From Amphiduros pacificus (lineage: Eukaryota > Annelida > Polychaeta > Phyllodocida > Hesionidae): a DNA stretch of 64,000 bases. Under the pieces are notes generated by a model. It searched no databases, was not told where the DNA came from, and saw only the letters and a list, made by a program, of their open reading frames with translations. The translations under genes were made by a program, and so were the position numbers. Positions 1 to 12,500 of this stretch are shown here, piece by piece; the first letter of the stretch is position 1; each line of letters begins with the position of its first letter. Where the stretch lies: contig OX439004.1 of assembly GCA_949316495.1 (NCBI GenBank), forward strand, positions 3,316,501-3,380,500, given 5' to 3'.

Positions 1-427
1 ATTATAGCAATATATAAATGTGTTACTTTAATTTAAGTACCACTTAAGTAAGATATATATAAATTACATTTTTTTGTCATTAAAAGTTAACCAATAGTGT
101 AATAACAAATTACAAGAGAGATTTTTGTTTTTGTAGCAGTTTTACATGTTGGTTGATATTTCCACTTTTCCTAAAAATGACCTATACATTGTTGTTAACA
201 AAGGCATGCATTGTTCTACTTTGTCCTATAAATAGGGTTGAATTAGGATGTGGAAATGTGATGAAGGGGTTATTAAGGATATATCTCAGATTGCCTTCAT
301 CATGTACATTAAGAAATTGATGCAACCCATTATAGGGTTAAGTATATTTCACCACAAATAATATTCAAAATTATATTTTACCCCGATATCAATAATAATA
401 AATGTTTTTTTATGAAAAGTAAAAAGT
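1..427. other. AT-rich noncoding stretch
   Basis: No open frame, RNA gene or clear repeat is visible here. The sequence is AT-rich and stop-dense in all frames, as in an intergenic region or intron. Confidence 0.5.
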
Positions 428-620
428 GTCAGCTCTCACTGAGATGCCAATTCCCAGAGTGGCTCTCAGAGCTTTCACACTTGCAACAACTGTCACTATT
501 ATTGACACTTTCCACTCACAGGTCAGCTCTCACTAAGATGCCACTCCTAGAATGACTCTCTCAGAACTCCTTCACACCTGCATCCTGCTGTCACTGTTGA
601 TGACACCTACTTGTCACCCC
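428..620. repeat. Imperfect tandem duplication, unit about 94 bp
   Basis: Two adjacent copies begin with GTCAGCTCTCACT at 428 and 522. They share the order of short motifs (GAGATGCC or AAGATGCC, then CTCTCAGA, then TGTCACT), with diverged spacing. No coding frame is kept. Confidence 0.6.
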
Positions 621-1438
621 TATGTCTATGTCTATTAATGGATGATTCTTACTGAGAGACATACTGTAAAACTGGATTTTTATTTACTATACATTATTGT
701 TTACATCATTACTATACATCATTGTTGGATAATAATTGTGTATGGATTAACTTCGCATTTTTGAGCATTGTAAAGCATCATGCCTTCTGCAAAAGTAAGT
801 TCACATGTTTTCCATTTATACAATTTGATAGGGCTATAATTTATAGCTAGATGTGTCTCTCACCAGTAGCATGTTATATTTTAGCAATTGTATGTATGCC
901 ATGAAATCCATGTTTTCCAGGTATCTAGAACTTGTCATGTTTTATATCATCCATTGGTGATAATATTCCTTTGTACAATGAATAAGGAATGTTGATTATT
1001 AAGTGTATATTGCAATATTGGTGTATAATGGCCTTTCCTTTGTTTGATTGAAGCCACAGCGGCCATGTTGGATTATTTGAATTCAACAGTCACATAAGCA
1101 GTATAGGGAATGTGAAATGCTATTGAAAATGGTCAGACTAAGCTGTAATTGGCATTATATGTTAAGAAATATTTATAAATTAGTGAAAATTATATATTTG
1201 TTCTATGCATTTTGCTTTATTTAGTGAAATAAGTATATTTAGCTGAAGTAATTATTGGCCAATGTGCTGCCAGCTCCCACTTTGGGAACATGGAATCACC
1301 CAGAGGGGTGTAGGGGTATCAACCCATATTATTGCTAGAGTTTTATAGACCTAGCTTACTTTATAATATTACATAAATGCAGAATATAATGTTATTCTGT
1401 GTAGTCATTTATATCTAAATGTCATTAAGTAATTATAT

Positions 1439-2068
1439 ATGTGAGTGTTCAGGGTTTGAATAAATAGTTTATACCTGTTTCCCCTGACCACTCAAGCGGA
1501 TAGTCTGAACTAAGCTGTGCCAGGTATAAATACTGCTGCACAGCCAGGCATCAAGGTCAGTCTCCAGGGTTGTCCATGCCTTGCACTTGAAGGACTTACC
1601 ATAGTCATCAAGTAGACAGGCAGGTCAATCTCTAGGGTTGTCCATGCTCTGCACTTGCAGGGACTTACCATAGTCATCAAGTTGGGAGGACTTGCCATAG
1701 TCACCCTGTGCAGGCATTGGACGAGCAGCCGAGAGAGTGCAAGCCTGGAAGACTTCCCATAGTCGTCAGGAAGGGTTGCCTTTCCATAGTCCCCTTTGGC
1801 TCTCTCTCTGCAGCTAGAGATTTTACTGCAGATTTGCGTATCGTATTAATCGGCAAGATGATATTATTGTTTCATGTTATTATTATTGCACTTGATCATT
1901 ATATATCTTTATATCTACTGGATGAGAATGGAATAAATGATTACAATCGACCAGAGAATTGTGTTATCAACAAATGACTGAAGGAAAATAAAATATTGAG
2001 TACTTCTCACCAAAACATGCTCACGAGTTTGTGTGGTTTTCACGCTACCCCACCCCAGACCCGTGACA
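1439..2068 (+). other. LTR-like regulatory block, uncertain
   Basis: A block of different composition starts TGTGAG and ends GTGACA, which fits the TG...CA ends of a long terminal repeat. It holds a TATAAATA box near 1524 and an AATAAA signal near 1988, in the order expected for an LTR. A 20-40 bp phrase around 'GGACTTACCATAGTCATCAAG' is locally duplicated (about 1567-1690). I see no clear target-site duplication, no second LTR and no internal coding region, so a fossil solo LTR is only a possibility. It could equally be an old repeat of another class. Confidence 0.25.
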
Positions 2069-2474
2069 AAATCTATAAAAAAAATGATAAGCACTGGAAA
2101 GGAAAGGTACTCTCAAAATCAATGACAAGTGTAAGACATTCTTAAGGGATTGTGTCAACATTTCACGACAAGTAAAACAGAAATTATTTTTGAAATGTCC
2201 AAAACAATGTCTAAGGATCTTGTTCTCCAGTCACCAAGGAATTGTTAACCAAGCTGTTATATGACAAAGGAATTGTTAACCAAGCTGTTATATAAAAGAT
2301 TATTTAATGCACTGTCTAGCAAGTTCTGTGAGTTTTATGAAACCTGCAACAAAGGTTAGTTCAAGGACAAATATGCACTATTGTAAATTGAATGGAATGA
2401 ATATTTCTATTGTGTGGCAAACCAGAAAACTCAATAATTTCTGATGCATTAAGGGAGCATGAAGTGGATGTCAA

Positions 2475-3041
2475 GTGGAATCCTTAAGTTTCAGTACTGT
2501 TCTTCATGCCATTGCAACATCCTTTTTTGAGTATGCAAGCAATAAAATTAGTGGATTGAGGTCTTCATTCCACCAGCATCGAGTTGTTATCAACCAGAAA
2601 ATGGACACACTGGATACGAATCTAGGATTTGCAGGGGCTTGTTTAAGACTGATATATAAAAAATGTGATCATGACAAAAACGTGATTATCAATACAATTC
2701 AAATGTCCTCAAGAATAAAGAATTACACTGACTGGAAGGTGCTGTTACTGCGCACTGCTTTACATTTGATAATACCAGTGAGGTACAGACCACTGAATGA
2801 AAAACTCACTTTTCTGAATGACTGCATCAAAGAGTTGTTCAGACAATGTCATAAAGTTATACGAAAAGCGATTCATTCAGGTGTGTACATTTTGATAGTT
2901 GTTCATTCTGTCAGTTTTATCATGAACATGAAGTGCCAGCTGACAGCAGCCAGCCTGGTTAATAGCCAAGGGATTCTGTTCCAGGAGACAGATTTTCATG
3001 GTAGGTGGATAAGTTTCCCAAGAACATTTAACTATTTCTGA
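2475..3041 (+). other. Unrecognised open frame, 188 codons
   Basis: The frame is open but begins at GTG; the first ATG in frame lies at about codon 43. The translation has no motif I recognise. Its last part (from about 2967) is inside a sequence that is duplicated just downstream at 3379-3795, where the frame is not kept. It may be a chance frame or a decayed exon. I would not call it a gene without transcript support. Confidence 0.2.
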
Positions 3042-3795
3042 GGGTTCTTTTATTGTCAGTATGCTTATATCATATCTATTTCAAACAATGTAAGATTAAA
3101 CAATATAGATACAGTATTAGAGGAAAAGCAACACCAAATGTCTTTCTTAAATCACGTCAAAATATTTTGAAGCAATGCAAATGAAAAATAGATAATTTAC
3201 CAATCATATTTACAACATATGCCATAAATATTTATCTATATTGATAAGCCTGGAAAGTATGGCCTGAAAGAAGTAGCCTTTCTTACCATAATTCAGACTG
3301 ATTTGAGTCAAAACAAAATAGAAATATAATTAGGCCTATTAAAATCATTTACAATGATTGCATAGCATAAGAAGTATAGCTTGGGACTTGTTCCAGGAAA
3401 CAGATGTTCATGGTAAGTGGATAGGTTTCACAAGAACATTTAACTTAATTTCTAAGGGTTCTTTAATTGTCAGTAATCTAATATCAATTATATTTCAAAT
3501 AATATATGATTAAACAATATAGATACAATATTAGAAGAAAAGCAACACCAAATCCATCTTTCTTGAATCACATGTCAAAATAACTTGAAGCAATGCAAAT
3601 GGAAAATATATTGATATTTTACCAATCTTATTTACCCAATATGCCAAAAATATTTATTTATATTGATAAGCCTGGAAGTAGCCTTTCTTAATATAATTCC
3701 GACTATGATATGAGTAAAACAAAATAGAAATTTAATTAGGCCTATTAAAATCATTTACAATGACTTAATTATATAAGAATTATAGCTTGGGAAGG
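2967..3795 (+). repeat. Tandem duplication, unit about 405 bp, diverged
   Basis: Sequence from about 2967 to 3375 recurs at about 3379 to 3795. Shared blocks in the same order include TGTTCCAGGA, CAAGAACATTTAACT, TTAAACAATATAGATACA and AAAAGCAACACCAAAT. Identity is roughly 80-85% by eye with small indels. The copies are noncoding as they stand. Confidence 0.75.
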
Positions 3796-4385
3796 TCAAA
3801 ATAATTATAGTTTCAGGTATTCAAATATTTATTCTGATATCAGTCTCTTATCTATAATCTTGTTGTTTCATACAAACTATGCATATTGGAAAATGCCAGC
3901 AAGGGTCATATTCTGGATGTGCAAGGAGCATGTAGACAGCAAAGCTGGTGACAAGATGTCTGGTCTTGGAAGAGGAAATGGGTGAGAAATTGTATTATTT
4001 ATCTGATTTATGATGAAACATCTACTAAAATTGCATTTGATGATGTTTTTGTCTGGAGATTGAATCAGACCAAAGATTGAAAAAGTGTAAATATTAGTGT
4101 AAGCATAATAAACCTATTTGAAAAGTTTAAGTTAGGGGGTCTATTCTAATACTTTCTCCATGATTTAGAATTTAATGTCACACCCTAATAAAAACACTCA
4201 GTAAAATCTAAATGCTATTATATACTGCCATACTTGAAATTTCACAAATAAAACATTCCATATTTAACAATTCATATTAGATTACATTAATCATAAAAAT
4301 CATAAAGATGGGTGTTGTGTGATGCCACTTGCAATGTTCCCAAATATGTGAAATGTACATCTTAGTGATAATGCTCTTCTTTTCC

Positions 4386-5444
4386 AGCCCAAAAGCAGCC
4401 CAGGCATCCCTAAGAATTTTGAAGTCCCAGATGGAGGTATTGGTCCAAGAGACAGAAAAGGTGACCTCATGAATAACACTGGCCACTAATCATCTGAGAG
4501 ACATGGAGAGGGTTGCTCTGCCTCTGAGAGAGCTGACACAGTCTCAGATGAAGGTATTGGTCCAAGAGACAGAAAAGGTGACCTCATCAATAAAACTGGC
4601 CACTAATCATCTGAGAGACATGGAGAGGGTTGCTCTGCCTCTGAGAGAGCTGACACAGTCACTCATTATCAGTCAGGTGGGACCCTCCCATGTTTCAGCA
4701 GCACCAGCCAGAGGCAGCTCCTGGATGCATTTAAGTGCAGCATTTGTAAAAGTAAGTTTTATGCATAAGCAATACTTCCAACGTCTGGTATTAATAAGTG
4801 TTCTTTAGTGGCCTTTGAAATCTAACATTCACTTTGCCACAGACCCCCTTGTAACCATAGCTGTCAATCACATGTGAGTGAGGACCTGATGCTTGCTATG
4901 CATCATTCTGAATTTCATTGATGCATTAAAAAGTTAACTTGTGAGTAATATTACAAAGTATACAAAGCAATTTCCAGATGAATTACAATATAATTCAGGC
5001 TTTTGGACACATTAAGATACTGGATGTGATCTTCATGATCATCATGTAAAGAAATGTAATGAACAAGCTCTGGGCTCTGAGTATGGTTAGCATTTCTGGA
5101 GTTTTGTGATGTTGAGATGCTGACCCTTAATGATTGCTATTTCCAGTCATTTTGACTACGGACACTTATTATAATTAAATCTGTTCCCTTAAATTGACAG
5201 CCAAAATGAAATGAAATTGTAAGTTAAGATTGTGGAATTAATGCTTTTCATTTTCTTTCAGATGTGATGAGTCAATATCCAGCCCTTGCTGCAAGGGCTT
5301 GGGCATCAGTGAAAGATATCTTGGTTTGATGCCACTCTCCCAAGGTGACCGAATATCATGCCCAGTCTGCCACTCCCAAGAACAAAAAACAAGACTTTCG
5401 TCCTGTGAGGGGAATCTAAATTTCCTGAAGTACATTTTCCCCTA
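4386..5444 (+). pseudogene. Possible remnant of a RING-type zinc-finger gene
   Basis: Two putative exons are seen. The first ends with codons for FKCSICK just before a GTAAGT donor at about 4751. The second follows a TTTCTTTCAG acceptor at about 5261 and contains SSPCCKGLG and, further on, ISCPVCHSQ. C-x2-C, PCC...G and CPVC are the spacing expected of a RING or U-box-like finger. The two halves lie in frames that do not join without a shift, and the central C/H ligands are not all present. The upstream exon contains a 117-bp tandem duplication. This is inference from motif spacing only; a chance resemblance cannot be excluded. Confidence 0.3.
4428..4660 (+). repeat. Tandem duplication, two copies of 117 bp
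   Basis: Copies start at 4428 and 4545 (CAGATGGAGGTATTGGTCC and CAGATGAAGGTATTGGTCC) and are nearly identical. 117 is a multiple of three, so the plus-strand frame that reads ...MERVALPLRELTQS... stays open through both copies. Near-identity shows a recent duplication. Confidence 0.85.
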
Positions 5445-5449
5445 GGGCA

Positions 5450-7240
5450 TTTGAGGCGTCCCAGTCATGGAATGAATCTATCTTTTCTTTTGACAATAAT
5501 AAATCATTTATCTGAAATTTTGAAAGCTGAAATTTTCTGAACAGCTATAAATCAGAGATCCTTCATATATGGTATAGAGAATATTAAATTTTTGTATGCT
5601 TGAGTGGATCTGTCTTATTTCAGATAAATTACCTATTGTGAAAATATATGCTGTTTTAAATATTCATTCCATCAGTTCCAGAAATTACCAACTTAAAGGT
5701 GTAAAGTTTTTTTGTAAAATGTAGTTTAAGATACTCAGATATAAACAGATGTAATTCAAGGTAGTACATAATAAATATGTTAAGTAATTTGAATGGTTGG
5801 TTCACAATTTTAAAAAAAATATGTGGCAGCTTTATATTTTCAAATGTTTTGACTTGCTAATAAGATGCAATAATCATTGTGTGAGTGCAAGATACTAAAT
5901 GATAATGGATATTTGATAAATTGTATTACCAAACTGCAAAAGTTGCATTTTGAAACTGCACAACAATCACATGCACCAAATACTTATTTTCTTTGTGTTG
6001 AGTGAATAAAGGATAACGTTTTAATTTTTGTATTCTAGGAACAGGGAAACAAAAATTCACATATGGTCAATATGTTCACCTTAAAACTTAAATGTCTCCA
6101 TAAAGTGGAAAGGGCATCAGTATTATTGGAAATGTATATTACTTAAGTAATTAGGATTGAAATATATGATGCCAATGAAAATAATTATTGGAAATCATCA
6201 AAATAGAATCTATAAATCTAAGAATTTCTGTTATTGGAATCAGCAGTTGATACTTTTCATTTGTGTTGATACTTATTTCTGTGTATATTTTAAAACAAAA
6301 TTAGTAATACTGCTATATCTGTTCATAGCGCTACTTTATTTAAAGAAAGGTTTGTAATAAATTGACCAACACAATTAATAGGATTTTCTCATGAAGTGAT
6401 TGTAAGTTCATGTCCTATTTTTAATGCAGCAGTTAATTTCTTTAAATGATTGAAACCATACAGTAAAGAAATGTTTGTCGATAACTTATAAAAGATCTTT
6501 TGATTATTTAAAAGTGTCCCTACACATTTCAATTTTAGCTCTCTAATTTCTATTAGATGATAGCTACCAACTTTTAAGATGAACAAATTTCTTCAGTGAA
6601 TTTTTGACAATCTTGCAAGATACAATTTCTAGGACCATCCAAATATTATCAGCATAAAGTAGACTGTAGGAATATGTATAGTCCTATTACTTATTAAATT
6701 ATATTTGGAATATCTCTTTTCATATTGTCTCTTCATACTTCAGTTGTACAATTTGTTCAAATTTTATCTTAAATCATGCTTTAAAATTGAAATAAAAATT
6801 CAATTTAAATAAAATGAAGGATTGGACATCCTATAGTGCCATCAGAGGATTGTTAGCTGTACTAAGAGTAGTCTTAGTTAAGCAATATTTCAATTTAATC
6901 ATCACTGCACCATAATGTTAAATTTCAAAGAAATAATTGTTTCTCACAGACTTTCGGCAATCTCAAAAAGGCAATTTAAGAAACATCACACTGCATAATT
7001 ATATCACCAGTATGAGCACTTTCACAATTTTAAACACTTTATTGCAAAGTGCATAATTTTATGGTGCAGTATGGAGACACTTGGGGAAATAAAAAATGAA
7101 GCATTCAGTCATAATCTCAATCACATCAATTGAAATGTTTCAGGAAATATCAGACATTATTTCTAAAAATGACTTTTCCTGTGATTGAAAGATTATGGCC
7201 TGAAATCAATCAAATATTAAACTACCAGGGTTTTCCATAG
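5450..7240. other. AT-rich noncoding stretch
   Basis: About 1.8 kb without a supported exon. Short frames on both strands are AT-driven and show no domain. I see no repeat structure worth naming. Confidence 0.5.
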
Positions 7241-7259
7241 GCATTTGGTGCTGGTTGGG

Positions 7260-7316
7260 CCGACCACCACTGCCCTGCTGCCGACCACCATCCAAACCCC
7301 AATGGTGGTCGGCAAA
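7260..7316. repeat. Short inverted repeat (GCCGACCACCAT)
   Basis: GCCGACCACCAT near 7282 is followed after a few bases by ATGGTGGTCGGC near 7305, and a third partial arm (CCGACCACCACTG) lies just before. The RNA or single strand could fold into a 12-bp hairpin. No function is apparent. Confidence 0.5.
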
Positions 7317-7629
7317 ATCACTAAGATTATCTTGTCTGAACCCTTGTAATGTTGTTTATTACCCTACATATCAGTTTCACCTCAGACCTGGGCTGAAGTT
7401 ACCGATCTCTTGTTTACTTTCCCAGGCAGCTGATAGCCAGGAAGTGGGTTGTTTTGATTTAGGTGGGTCCCCTATCCTCTCAACTACATGTAATACAGTG
7501 CGCCCTGGTGGCTGACAAAATGATAGGGAACCAGTCAAGGCTTGGGTTTGCTAAATTTAACCTGGGAAAGCAATTAAGCAATTAACATGTTTAAAATAGT
7601 CAGGAAACGGGTGAAGACAGGGAGGTCTG

Positions 7630-7788
7630 CGAAGAAAGTTGCAGGCAGACATCATGGCTAAGAGCATGGAGTAATTAAGATGGAGGGAGCACAGGATTTT
7701 AAGCCAATTAGCTACCAATTAGTGCTGGGCAGCAGCCGCCCAGATAGCAGTGTGGTGTGACTTCTTCTGATCTGCATGTGTGTTGTCC
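7630..7788 (+). repeat. Left arm of a long-range inverted repeat
   Basis: A 27-bp block at 7663-7689 (starting AGCATGGAGTAATTAAG) is an exact reverse complement of 14730-14756. CATGTGTGTTGTCC at 7775-7788 matches 14693-14706 inverted. The flanking GAAGAAAGTTGCAG at 7630-7643 resembles the complement of 14777-14790. Block order is kept but spacing differs (85 bp against 23 bp between the two exact blocks), so one arm has gained or lost sequence. The two arms bound a 7.1-kb segment. Confidence 0.65.
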
Positions 7789-8335
7789 TGCCAGGCCGGT
7801 CGGCATTTGTTTGCTTAGCAGAAACCCTATCTGTGCCTCTGGCCTGCCTAATTATATGGGGATTCCCCCTCCAGAACGAGGCTGGGGGCTTCCCCGCCAT
7901 TTTCTTTGGTTTTGAATTTCCTTGCTGATCAGTTTGGTGGTTATTTGGTTTCTCTGTGATGATATGAAGCTGAAATATGGATTCAGAAGACTCAACCATG
8001 ATGGATCCTGGCCAGAAAGGTTGGTATTTCAATTCTGCATTTGATTAATGTTACCCTTATTTGCGTGCATTGAGATTTGGGGGGCAAACAGATGAGTTTA
8101 TCAGGTGTCTGAACATGTGTTTTTTATGAGGGTGCGATGCAGTGCGATGGGTGAACTTTGAGGTCAAACTTGTGCCTGATTTTGGGGAATGCTGCCCAGT
8201 GGCCAGCTGGGGATTACAATCCACTGTGCAAAAGTTGCCAGTTTTTCATGGTTTTTATGGCACAGGGAATTCCCAAATGAAAATATTACTCTGATCTTTG
8301 GCATACACATGTTTTACATGTAAAATAGAATCTAC

Positions 8336-8787
8336 AGTGACCGGCAGACAAATCCGGACACTTTCATGTTTTTCACTCCTGATTTTCACAAAATCTTTCA
8401 AAACTGAGCAAAAACTACAACCATCGATAGTAGATTGTTAACTACATATGTGTGTATAATAAAATTGGTACATGTTCAATATGTACAGAATTATTTGGAA
8501 ATTCACGCATTCAGCAAACCTGCAGATTGTCCGAGTTTCCATTGAGTTATACAGTGAAGTTGGTTACGTCACCACTTCTGACGTCATTTGACAGTGACAA
8601 CATCACTCGTGCCGTGAAAACAAATAAACACATTTAACATTTTGAAAGTCAGTGGGAATACAAGATAACATGTCAGAGACAACATTCAGCTCAATTGCAA
8701 TCAGTACAGGCAAGGTTTGCTTGATGTTTGACTGTGTTAAAAATGTCCGAGTTTCATCTGCCGGTTCCGGACAGTTGCCGGTCACTG
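8336..8787. mobile_element. Tc1/mariner-type MITE, 452 bp
   Basis: The ends are CAGTGACCGGCA at 8336 and its complement TGCCGGTCACTG ending at 8787, each flanked by TA (8334-8335 and 8788-8789). CAGTG termini and a TA target duplication are characteristic of Tc1/mariner elements. A second TCCGGA block follows in both terminal repeats. There is no transposase frame, so it is non-autonomous. A partial relative lies at 30572-31029 and shares the right-hand ~130 bp. Confidence 0.85.
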
Positions 8788-9312
8788 TATGCCCTTTTGA
8801 ATTATGTTGGTTTTATAGCCAATTTCTGTCTGAAAGCAATATGAACTGGGGGAACTGGCCAAATCTTGATCCAGAAATTATGCACTGTTTTGCTTTTTCA
8901 TCATCCTCAAAATATTAAATAAAAAGCATTTTCATTACAATTGTGAATGAAAATTAATGAATGAAAATAAATTAATGAAAATTCACGAATAAGCAAATGA
9001 AAATAAATGAATGAATGGAGTGAATGAAAAATAGATAATGATTAAATTTTATGTTTTTCAGTGCTTCACCTTGAGGATCTCTGCAGGCTGTGTGGGAGAG
9101 AAGATGCACAGAAATCTACAAATGGTTCCAAACCTGATTTTATTGAATGTACAAGTTCAAATGATTAGAAATATAAAGGAGACACTGATATGCATCATGT
9201 TAATTATAGAATTACATTGTAAGTTGAATATGACAAAAGAAATGTGCAAGTTGAGAAAGAGAGTCTGCTGAGAATAGCATGTTAATTACCAAGTGGTCAG
9301 TTGTAAAACCAT

Positions 9313-9328
9313 GATTTGATATATAATG
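9313..9328. repeat. Target-site duplication of the LINE, 3' side
   Basis: The 16-mer GATTTGATATATAATG is identical to 14074-14089 at the other end of the LINE. Perfect conservation of the duplication implies a young insertion. Confidence 0.9.
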
Positions 9329-9591
9329 AATGAATGAATGGTTTCTTTACGGCACATCGACACAATGAGGTCATTCAGTGCCAAAATAGTAAAAACAAAA
9401 ACGTTATATTGACTAGAAACAAAATGTAAATATTAATACAATATGTACATAACACAAGAATTTAACAACAGCATTTATATAACACCAATCAAATATAGTA
9501 AATATGTATGATTTGTTTAAAAGACTTGATCAGTATGTTTTGCAGTTCTTGATAAATAAGTCAATGACATAAATAAACAAAAGCTCTGCCC

Positions 9592-12500
9592 TTAAAACTG
9601 ATTATAAAGTCCTATGTGAGTTAAAAACGATACTATCACAGAAGTATCTACAGTATCAAATAACGTATGTAAATCTTGTACATTAAAATATTGAGTTCGT
9701 ATAATATCAAAATCGATACACTCAATTAAAATATGTTTAATAGTCAAAGCCCTTTGACAACCAATACATTCCGGTTGATCTTCACCTTTAAACAGATAAC
9801 AGTGTGTCAAATGACTATGTCCTATTCTTATACGGGTTAAAACAGACTCTTCTCTACGGTTAATTCTAATAGCACCTTTAGTTTTGCCTAGAACAGGCTT
9901 AATTTCATGTAATTTATTAAAAATAGCTTCGTTCCAGCGCAACTGCCATTTAGAACGTAAAAAAACAGTAATATATTTCTTAAACTCTGTATATGGAATA
10001 AGTAAATCTATTGGGCGTTTGTCCAATGCTGCTTTGGCAGCTTGGTCAGCGGCCTCATTTCCATGGATTCCAATGTGACTGGGGATCCAATAAAAACGTA
10101 TTTCTTTATTTTCATCTGTACAGAGTCTATGATACCGTTCGAGAATTTTGTAAATAAAGGGATTTTTCCAATCCTTTGCTTTCAATGCTTGTAAACAAGA
10201 CAAAGAATCAGAAAAAATTAAAAATGTCTGATGTGGAGAAGTCTCCACATGATCCAAAGCAAGGTACAAAGCATGTAGTTCTGCAGAAAAAATTGATGAT
10301 TTATTTGGCAGACGTTCTGAATAAATATGATTGCCCTTAACAGCAGCTGCAGCAGCCTTCTCATCGTCAAATGATCCATCAGTGTATATACACTGATATC
10401 CAGTGAAAATAGATTTAATTTCTTTATATCTATTTATATAAAGGGATGGATCTGTTGACCATTTCTTTAATTCTGACATGGCTAGATTAATATTTAAAGT
10501 TGCATAGGTCCATGGAGGTGTTTCTGGATATTGAAATTTAGCTATTTGATTTGGATTTAAATTTAAGGATTGTAAAGATTCCTTGATGCGAATGCCAAAA
10601 GTTGGTATTGTATTTGGTTTATTTTCAAAAAGATCAACATAATTTGGATTGAATATAGCATCATGTACAGGATTGTCTGGACAAGCAGCAATTTTTGCAG
10701 CATACTGAAGGGCAAGTTTTTCTCTTCTTAAATCAAGAGGCAGTTCATCTGCCTCTACTGCCAAGCTATCTGCAGGCGAGGTACGAAATGCACCAAGGCA
10801 TAGTCTTAACCCTTGATTTTGTATAGGATCGAGCATTTTAATATACGATGGACGTGCTGATCCATATACCATACACCCATAATCAAGTTTGGAACGTACC
10901 AGTGCTCTATATAATTGTAATAAAACATTACGGTCCCCTCCCCAATCAGTATGAGCGAGAACCCGTAATAAATCTAATGCCTTCTGGCATTTCTTTTTTA
11001 CATATTTAATATGAGGGATAAAGGATAATTTTCTATCAAATATAAGTCCAAGAAACTTGGTTTCTTCGACAACAGGGATTCGAGTTTGGCCAAGGTGTAG
11101 ATCAGGATCTGGGTGAGCCTTCCACTTTTTACAAAAGTGCATACATACGGTCTTTTTCAAAGAAAACTTAAATCCATTGTTATCAGCCCATTCTTGTAAT
11201 CTATTTAGGTGTTGTTGAAGCTGTCGTTCTATTGTATGCATGCTTGCTGACCTGTAGCTTAAGTTGAAATCATCAACAAAAAGTGAGCAATCTGCTCCAG
11301 GCCTCATACAATCTACAATGCTGTTAATTTTAATAATAAAAAGGGTCACTGATAATATACTGCCCTGTGGAACACCCATTTCCTGATCAAAAGCATCAGA
11401 AAGTGATGCACCCACTCGAACTTTAAAATGTCTGTTTGATAGAAAATTTTGAATAAAAAGGGGTAAACGACCCCTTAATCCCACATCATATAAATCACTC
11501 ATTATTCCATATTTCCATGTGGTGTCGTATGCTTTCTCTAAATCAAAAAATATACTCACCACATGTTCGCCTTTTATAAAACCCTCTCGTATAAACGTTT
11601 CTAAACGTACCAGATGGTCAACAGTACTTCGCGTTTTTCTAAAACCACTCTGTGCAACAGAAATATAAGCCGTAGTTTCTAAAAACCAAACTAAACGCTC
11701 GTTAATCATTCGTTCCATTGATTTACAAATACAACTTGTTAACGCAATGGGACGATAATTATTTGAATCTGACGAGTCTTTGCCAGGTTTGGGAATAGGA
11801 ATGATAGTGGCTTCACTCCATGAAGGAGGAAACTTACCACTTTCCCAAATATTATTAAAAATATCCAAAAGATGCCCAAGTGTTTGGTCAGGGAGGTGTT
11901 TGAGGATTTGATAGTGTATATGATCAGGTCCAGGAGCGGTATCATGGGATTTATCTAAAGCAAGTTTTAAATCTGATATTGTGAATGGCTTATTATATTG
12001 TTCCAAGTTATTAGATATGAAATTTAGTTGGTTTCTTTCTTTTCTATTTTTTATTTGTTGAAATTTGGCAGAATGATTATTGGATGAGGAATTCTTGGAA
12101 ATTGTTTGACCTATTGTGTTACCTATTTCGGTGGGATTTGTAATTAATTGGCCATTATGATTTAGATGTTTGATCCTTGCTCCACCTCCCTTCCCAGTAA
12201 TTTTACGCACCATCTCCCAGCATTTTTTAATTGGTGAACGTGTATTTAATTTAGAAACGTAATCTTTCCAACTTTTTCTTTTGCTTATTTTAATAATATA
12301 ACGGGCTTTAGTTCTTTTTATACGAAATTGGTGCAAATTATACTGAGTTGGCTGTCGATTAAATATTTTTAAAGCTTTTTTCCGCTCCTTGACAGCTTTT
12401 TTGCACTCATCATTAAACCAGGGTTTTTCTTTAATTTTAGAATTTGGCTTTGATTTGGGAATACACCCATCAGCAATATCATACAATGTATCCGTAAAAA

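Noticed and set aside
1439-2068. A complete LTR retrotransposon
   Set aside because: Only one LTR-like block is visible, with no partner, internal region or clear target duplication; kept only as a low-confidence feature.
4277-5435. Minus-strand frames at 4277-4486 and 5238-5435
   Set aside because: No domain or splice support; they are shadows of the plus-strand RING-like remnant.
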